From contig JAEUIB010000762.1 in NCBI GenBank assembly GCA_016795255.1, positions 1 through 9,054 on the forward strand: DNA of 9,054 nucleotides. The letters run 5' to 3'. How positions within the stretch are numbered: position 1 is the first letter of the stretch; every line of letters begins with the position of its first letter. This stretch comes from Planctomycetota bacterium. GTDB taxonomy: Bacteria; Planctomycetota; B15-G4; JADJEK01. The notes under the pieces were generated by a model. That model ran no database searches. It saw only the letters and a list, made by a program, of their open reading frames with translations, and was not told the DNA's origin. Below are positions 6,684 through 9,054 of the stretch, piece after piece. The translations under genes were made by a program, and so were the position numbers.

Positions 6684-6691
6684 CACCCGTC

Positions 6692-7948
6692 ATGAAACTC
6701 GATCGTCGTGACTTCCTGCGCTGTGGGCTGATGACCGGGACCGCGGCCGCGCTGAGTTCGAGCGCGCTGCTGCGGACGCTGCGCGCCGCTCCGGGCGTCG
6801 GCGGCGTGAACCTCGTGCTGATCGAGCTGTTCGGCGGCAACGACGGCTACAACACGATCGTGCCGTTCGGCGTCGACGGCGGCGCGTACTACTCGCTGTA
6901 CCGCAGCGCGATCGCGGTGCCCGAGAACCAGGTGCTGAAGATCGCCGGCCAGCCGATCGGCTTCCATCCGCAGATGGGGGCGATGAAGGCGCTGTACGAC
7001 CAAGGTCGCGTCGCGATCGTCCAAGGCGTCAGCTATCCGGATTCGAGCTTCTCGCACGAGGTCGCGCAGCGCGACTGGCACTCGGGTACGCCGGGCGTGC
7101 TCGGGCAGTCGGGATGGCTCGGGCGGTACCTCGGTTTGTATCCCGCACCCGCGTTCCCGTACGCGGCCGAGCTCGACAGTCAGCTTCCGTTGATCACGGC
7201 CGGAGCGAGCGGATTCGTCCCCGCGATCCCGTACCTCGACGACTTCGCGTTCCCGATCGATCCGTTCCACTTCGAGGACGGAGCGAACCGCAAGAGCGCG
7301 TACCTGGCGCTCGCCAATGCGGCGAAGCTCCAGCCCGGTCGCCTCGGCTCGATCGCGGGAGTCGGCACCGATCTGCTGCAGTTGATCGATGCGTTCCAGG
7401 CGGTGCCCGCGTTCAACCACGTCGGCGCGTACCCGGATCATTGGTTCGCCGATTCGCTGAAGTTGTGCGCGCGACTGATGAACTCCGGCCTCGGGCTGCA
7501 GATCTTCCACTGCGGACTCGGAGGCTTCGACACGCACGCCGACCAGAACCTCGACGGCTATCACGGCGGCTTGCTCGAGGTGCTGTCGCAGTCGATCGCT
7601 GCGCTGCACTCCGACTTGGCGTCGGTGAATCTCGCGAGCACGACGGTGTTCGTCGTGTTCTCGGAGTTCGGGCGGACGCTGTATCAGAACGGGTCGTTCG
7701 GCTGCGATCACGGGACCGTGAATCCGGTGCTCGTCATCGGCGATCCGATCCTCGGCCACGGGGGTGTCGTGAATCCGCACCCGTCGTTGGATCCGGGCAA
7801 CTTGACCGACGCGAACGAGGCGGCCACGTCGATCGACTTCCGCGACGTGTTCGGCACGATCGTGAAGCGCCATCTCGGCGAGTCCGGAGCGAATCTCGCG
7901 GCCGTGTTCCCCAATCACACGGTCACCGATCTGGGGTTCCTCGGATAG
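6692..7948 (+). CDS. DUF1501 domain-containing protein with Tat signal
   Basis: 418 residues. The N-terminus MKLDRRDFLRCGLMTG has the twin-arginine motif (R5-R6-D-F-L-R) followed by a hydrophobic Ala/Ser/Leu stretch and a probable cleavage near residues 32-34, so it should be exported folded. DUF1501 belongs to the alkaline phosphatase/sulfatase-like superfamily. Family landmarks are GGNDGYN (48-54), SHEVAQRDWHSG (121-132, with His122 and His130), GGFDTHADQ (277-285), SEFGRT (324-329) and DHG (339-341). His and Asp residues in these motifs fit a metal site, but no substrate is known. It is the second gene of the pair with DUF1800, which is the usual context. The start is set by the consensus Shine-Dalgarno and the Tat motif. 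No terminator is evident in the 46-bp gap to the next gene, so read-through is likely. Confidence 0.95.
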   Translation: MKLDRRDFLRCGLMTGTAAALSSSALLRTLRAAPGVGGVNLVLIELFGGNDGYNTIVPFGVDGGAYYSLYRSAIAVPENQVLKIAGQPIGFHPQMGAMKALYDQGRVAIVQGVSYPDSSFSHEVAQRDWHSGTPGVLGQSGWLGRYLGLYPAPAFPYAAELDSQLPLITAGASGFVPAIPYLDDFAFPIDPFHFEDGANRKSAYLALANAAKLQPGRLGSIAGVGTDLLQLIDAFQAVPAFNHVGAYPDHWFADSLKLCARLMNSGLGLQIFHCGLGGFDTHADQNLDGYHGGLLEVLSQSIAALHSDLASVNLASTTVFVVFSEFGRTLYQNGSFGCDHGTVNPVLVIGDPILGHGGVVNPHPSLDPGNLTDANEAATSIDFRDVFGTIVKRHLGESGANLAAVFPNHTVTDLGFLG

Positions 7949-7994
7949 CGACGGAGCTCGAAGAGTTTTTTCGGGGTCCGCGGAGGGCACGTCG
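7949..7994 (+). other. Short gap with T6 run between DUF1501 and the small secreted protein gene
   Basis: 46 bp containing TTTTTT (7966-7971), rare in this GC-rich window, but preceded only by a 3-bp CTC-GAA-GAG hairpin. That is too weak to call a terminator. GGAGG at 7982-7986 stands 8 nt before the ATG at 7995 and supports that start. Confidence 0.4.
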
Positions 7995-8285
7995 ATGCGC
8001 AGGTTTCTCGCCGGGTTCGTGGTGGTGGCGATCTTGGTTTCGGCGTTCGCCACCGCGCAAAAGGGGCCGAAGGAGCGGGACAGTACGCGGGGCGAACCGT
8101 TCCGCGTCGTCGTCGTCCAGCCGGTGCTGTCCGCCGCAAGTCGTTTCGTGGACAGGAATATCGACTACGCGGAGACGCCGAAGGTCGCCGACGTGCTCGC
8201 TCAATTGGATGCGGAGGGGTACGACCCGGTCCAGATCGAGGCGTTGAACGAGGATGCGATCGCGATCCTCGCGAAGCGTCGGTGA
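7995..8285 (+). CDS. Small secreted protein, DUF4177-like
   Basis: 96 residues. MRRFLAGFVVVAILVSAFATA is a classical signal peptide with two Arg, a hydrophobic core and an A-T-A cleavage site before Gln22. The mature part (about 75 residues) has a strand-like FRVVVVQP (36-43), a helix-like VADVLAQLDAEGYDPVQIE (64-82) and a terminal AIAILAKRR. This order, a beta strand, a helix ending in an aEGYd/EGWe-like turn and a closing strand with Lys/Arg, resembles the DUF4177 fold, usually about 50-60 residues and of unknown function. It is an inference by eye, not a database match. There are no cysteines. The gene follows DUF1501 by 46 bp on the same strand and has its own GGAGG ribosome-binding site, so it may be co-transcribed, but it is not a usual DUF1800/DUF1501 partner. 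Confidence 0.75.
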   Translation: MRRFLAGFVVVAILVSAFATAQKGPKERDSTRGEPFRVVVVQPVLSAASRFVDRNIDYAETPKVADVLAQLDAEGYDPVQIEALNEDAIAILAKRR

Positions 8286-8333
8286 CGCGCTTCGGGAAAT
8301 TGCTCCCGGTGTCCGATCCGCGGATTCGGTTGC

Positions 8334-8363
8334 TTGCCAATCCCGGCAGGGGCGGGGCATACT
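8334..8363 (+). promoter_or_regulatory. Candidate sigma70-type promoter
   Basis: TTGCCA (8334-8339, five of six matches to TTGACA), an 18-nt GC-rich spacer, then CATACT (8358-8363, four of six matches to TATAAT). It would start a transcript near 8370 with an approximately 80-nt leader for the gene at 8453, making that gene independent of the DUF1800 series. AT-rich hexamers are scarce in this background, which helps, but the call rests on consensus matching alone. Confidence 0.4.
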
Positions 8364-8389
8364 CTCGCGACTTCGTTCAGGAAGGAGCG

Positions 8390-8426
8390 GGCTCTCGACC
8401 CATCCCGATGCATCGGGTCTCGAGCC
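8390..8426 (+). promoter_or_regulatory. Structured leader: nested palindromes before the secreted-protein gene
   Basis: An outer stem GGCTC-TC-GACCC (8390-8401) / GGGTC-TC-GAGCC (8415-8426) has two 5-bp halves separated by a symmetric 2x2 mismatch. Inside it, CCCGATGCATCGGG (8404-8417) is a perfect 14-bp palindrome that overlaps the right arm (GGG 8415-8417), so the two RNA hairpins are mutually exclusive. The element lies in the presumed 5' leader, 27-63 nt before the ATG at 8453. It may be a dimer-binding operator or a switching RNA leader. Structure is seen; role is inferred. Confidence 0.45.
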
Positions 8427-8452
8427 GCATCACCCACGCAGGAGCCTCTCAG

Positions 8453-8935
8453 ATGAAGCGCTTGATCTCGTCCGCCGTTGCCGCGCTCGTCCTCGGATCC
8501 GTCGCGACCGCGATGTGTCCGTTCACGACGTTGTTCTTCCAGTACGGCGCTGGTTGCGCGCCGGGCACCCAGGCTCCGCCGATCCTGAATGGTCAGCTCG
8601 ACGGCGGCATGACGTGCGGCGTCATGATCGACCTCAACGTGCAGCAGCCGTGCGGGCACTGCGGCGTCTACGTGAAGAGCGAATGGCTCGTGCTCGGCTT
8701 CCAGGCCGTGAACGTGCCGATGTCGAACGGCTGCACGCTGCTCGCGTCGCCGGACATCGTGCTGCCGCTGCCGCCGGCCATCGGCTCGACGGTGCTGCAG
8801 GGCGAACTGCCGCACGACCCGTCGCTGATCGGTCACTCGTTCTTCATGCAGGGGATCATCGAGCGCGTTTCGACGTTCGGCAACACGACCGACATCGAAG
8901 TGTCGAACGGCCTCGAGATGCGCATCGTCCCCTGA
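8453..8935 (+). CDS. Small secreted six-cysteine protein of planctomycete type
   Basis: 160 residues. MKRLISSAVAALVLGSVATA is a classical signal peptide, probably cleaved after Ala20 (A-T-A). The mature protein has cysteines at 22, 35, 55, 67, 70 and 94, including C67-GH-C70, so three disulfides are possible in the exported form. The pattern YGAGCAPGTQAPP (31-43), GC-LLASPD (93-101), HDPSLIGHSFFMQ (121-133) and SNGLEMRI (151-158) matches what I recall of a repeated beta-sandwich-like domain in exported proteins of some Planctomycetota; I know no function for it. Cys22 is close to the cleavage site, but MC at the junction is not a lipobox. The start at 8453 is chosen for the signal peptide and an AGGAG (8440-8444) 8 nt upstream. 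An in-frame ATG at 8408 lies inside the leader palindrome and has no suitably spaced ribosome-binding site. Confidence 0.85.
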   Translation: MKRLISSAVAALVLGSVATAMCPFTTLFFQYGAGCAPGTQAPPILNGQLDGGMTCGVMIDLNVQQPCGHCGVYVKSEWLVLGFQAVNVPMSNGCTLLASPDIVLPLPPAIGSTVLQGELPHDPSLIGHSFFMQGIIERVSTFGNTTDIEVSNGLEMRIVP

Positions 8936-8946
8936 GCTCGGGCCGC

Positions 8947-8974
8947 ATGGCCGGATGGTGCGGACCATCCATGC
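8947..8974 (+). terminator. Hairpin 3' of the secreted-protein gene
   Basis: GGATGGT (8953-8959), loop GCGG, ACCATCC (8964-8970): a perfect 7-bp stem starting about 18 nt past the TGA. Outside it GCAT pairs with ATGC (8971-8974) if GGCC (8949-8952) bulges out. It is the first of three hairpins in a row; there is no U-run. Confidence 0.5.
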
Positions 8975-8976
8975 CG

Positions 8977-8996
8977 GTCGGGGCCTTGGCCCCGAC
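8977..8996 (+). terminator. Perfect 9-bp GC hairpin, second in the 3' series
   Basis: GTCGGGGCC (8977-8985) and GGCCCCGAC (8988-8996) are perfectly complementary around TT (in RNA, effectively a CUUG-type tetraloop on an 8-bp stem). It probably ends or stabilises the transcript of the gene at 8453. It lacks a U-tract, like the hairpin at 258-278. Confidence 0.6.
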
Positions 8997-9011
8997 ACCC
9001 TGAGCTGCGTG

Positions 9012-9024
9012 CGGCCGTAGGCCG
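9012..9024 (+). terminator. Small third hairpin near the right edge
   Basis: CGGCC (9012-9016), loop GTA, GGCCG (9020-9024). A 5-bp stem is weak alone; it is listed because it continues the row of 3' hairpins. The remaining bases to 9054 hold no visible gene. Confidence 0.3.
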
Positions 9025-9054
9025 TGCGGGCAAGTTCACAACTCGACGCGGGGG

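Noticed and set aside
5346..6686. Minus-strand 446-codon open frame opposite DUF1800
   Set aside because: It has low-complexity Arg/Glu/His-rich content and no motifs; the plus strand has all the DUF1800 family motifs.
5321..6691. In-frame upstream extension of the DUF1501 reading frame (a fusion of more than 850 residues)
   Set aside because: The extension is the out-of-frame translation of DUF1800. The consensus ribosome-binding site at 6677-6683 and the Tat signal fix the start at 6692.
7966..7971. T6 run after DUF1501 as an intrinsic terminator
   Set aside because: The only hairpin directly before it has a 3-bp stem; not enough for a terminator.
8293..8330. Hairpins CGGGA/TCCCG (8293-8308) and ATCCGCGGAT (palindrome near 8317-8326) as a terminator after the 96-residue gene
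   Set aside because: Stems are short or need a bulge, there is no T-run, and such matches are frequent at this GC content.
8282..8452. Longer N-terminus for the secreted protein gene, including the ATG at 8408
   Set aside because: It would bury the signal peptide, run through the promoter-like and palindromic leader, and lacks a ribosome-binding site at proper spacing.

Overview
The window is a GC-rich (roughly two thirds G+C), gene-dense bacterial chromosome segment. The best guess at the organism is a member of the Planctomycetota. Three things point there: an adjacent DUF1800 + DUF1501 gene pair, which is greatly expanded in that phylum; an exported metacaspase-type caspase-homologue with a long C-terminal extension; and a small secreted protein with the YG.GC / DPSL.G / SNGL..RI pattern that I associate with exported planctomycete families. 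This assignment is inference; there is no rRNA or other phylogenetic marker here. I see no tRNA, CRISPR array, transposase, integrase or phage gene.

Layout, left to right. Positions 1-324 hold no supportable gene. They contain a perfect 15-bp bidirectional terminator-like stem-loop (115-154), a G-rich tract (180-194) and GC-only hairpins (258-278, 286-305) that lie 3' of the first gene. A minus-strand gene (325-2280) encodes a zinc ribbon, one membrane helix, a trypsin-like domain that appears to have lost its catalytic His and Ser, a helical repeat region and a retropepsin-like domain with DAG in place of DTG. Divergent from it, a plus-strand gene (2413-2895) encodes a 160-residue protein ending in a SEC-C zinc motif. 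Its stop codon abuts the stop codon of the convergent caspase-domain gene (2896-5010, minus strand). A 299-bp divergent intergenic region follows. A plus-strand series then runs: DUF1800 protein (5310-6677), Tat-exported DUF1501 protein (6692-7948), a 96-residue secreted protein of DUF4177-like appearance (7995-8285) and, behind its own probable promoter and a palindromic leader, a 160-residue six-cysteine secreted protein (8453-8935). A set of hairpins (8947-9024) closes the window.

How they may work together. DUF1800 and DUF1501 are tightly coupled (14-bp gap, ribosome-binding site overlapping the upstream stop) and very likely form a functional pair of unknown biochemical role, with the DUF1501 partner outside the cytoplasm. 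The left half carries three proteins with protease or zinc-binding folds: a probable membrane-anchored double pseudoprotease, a SEC-C protein and an exported caspase homologue. Their divergent and convergent arrangement does not make an operon, so a joint function is only a hypothesis. Much of the annotation is ordinary for this kind of genome. The unusual pieces are the double-degenerate protease chimera, the zero-spacing convergent stops and the structured leader at 8390-8426.
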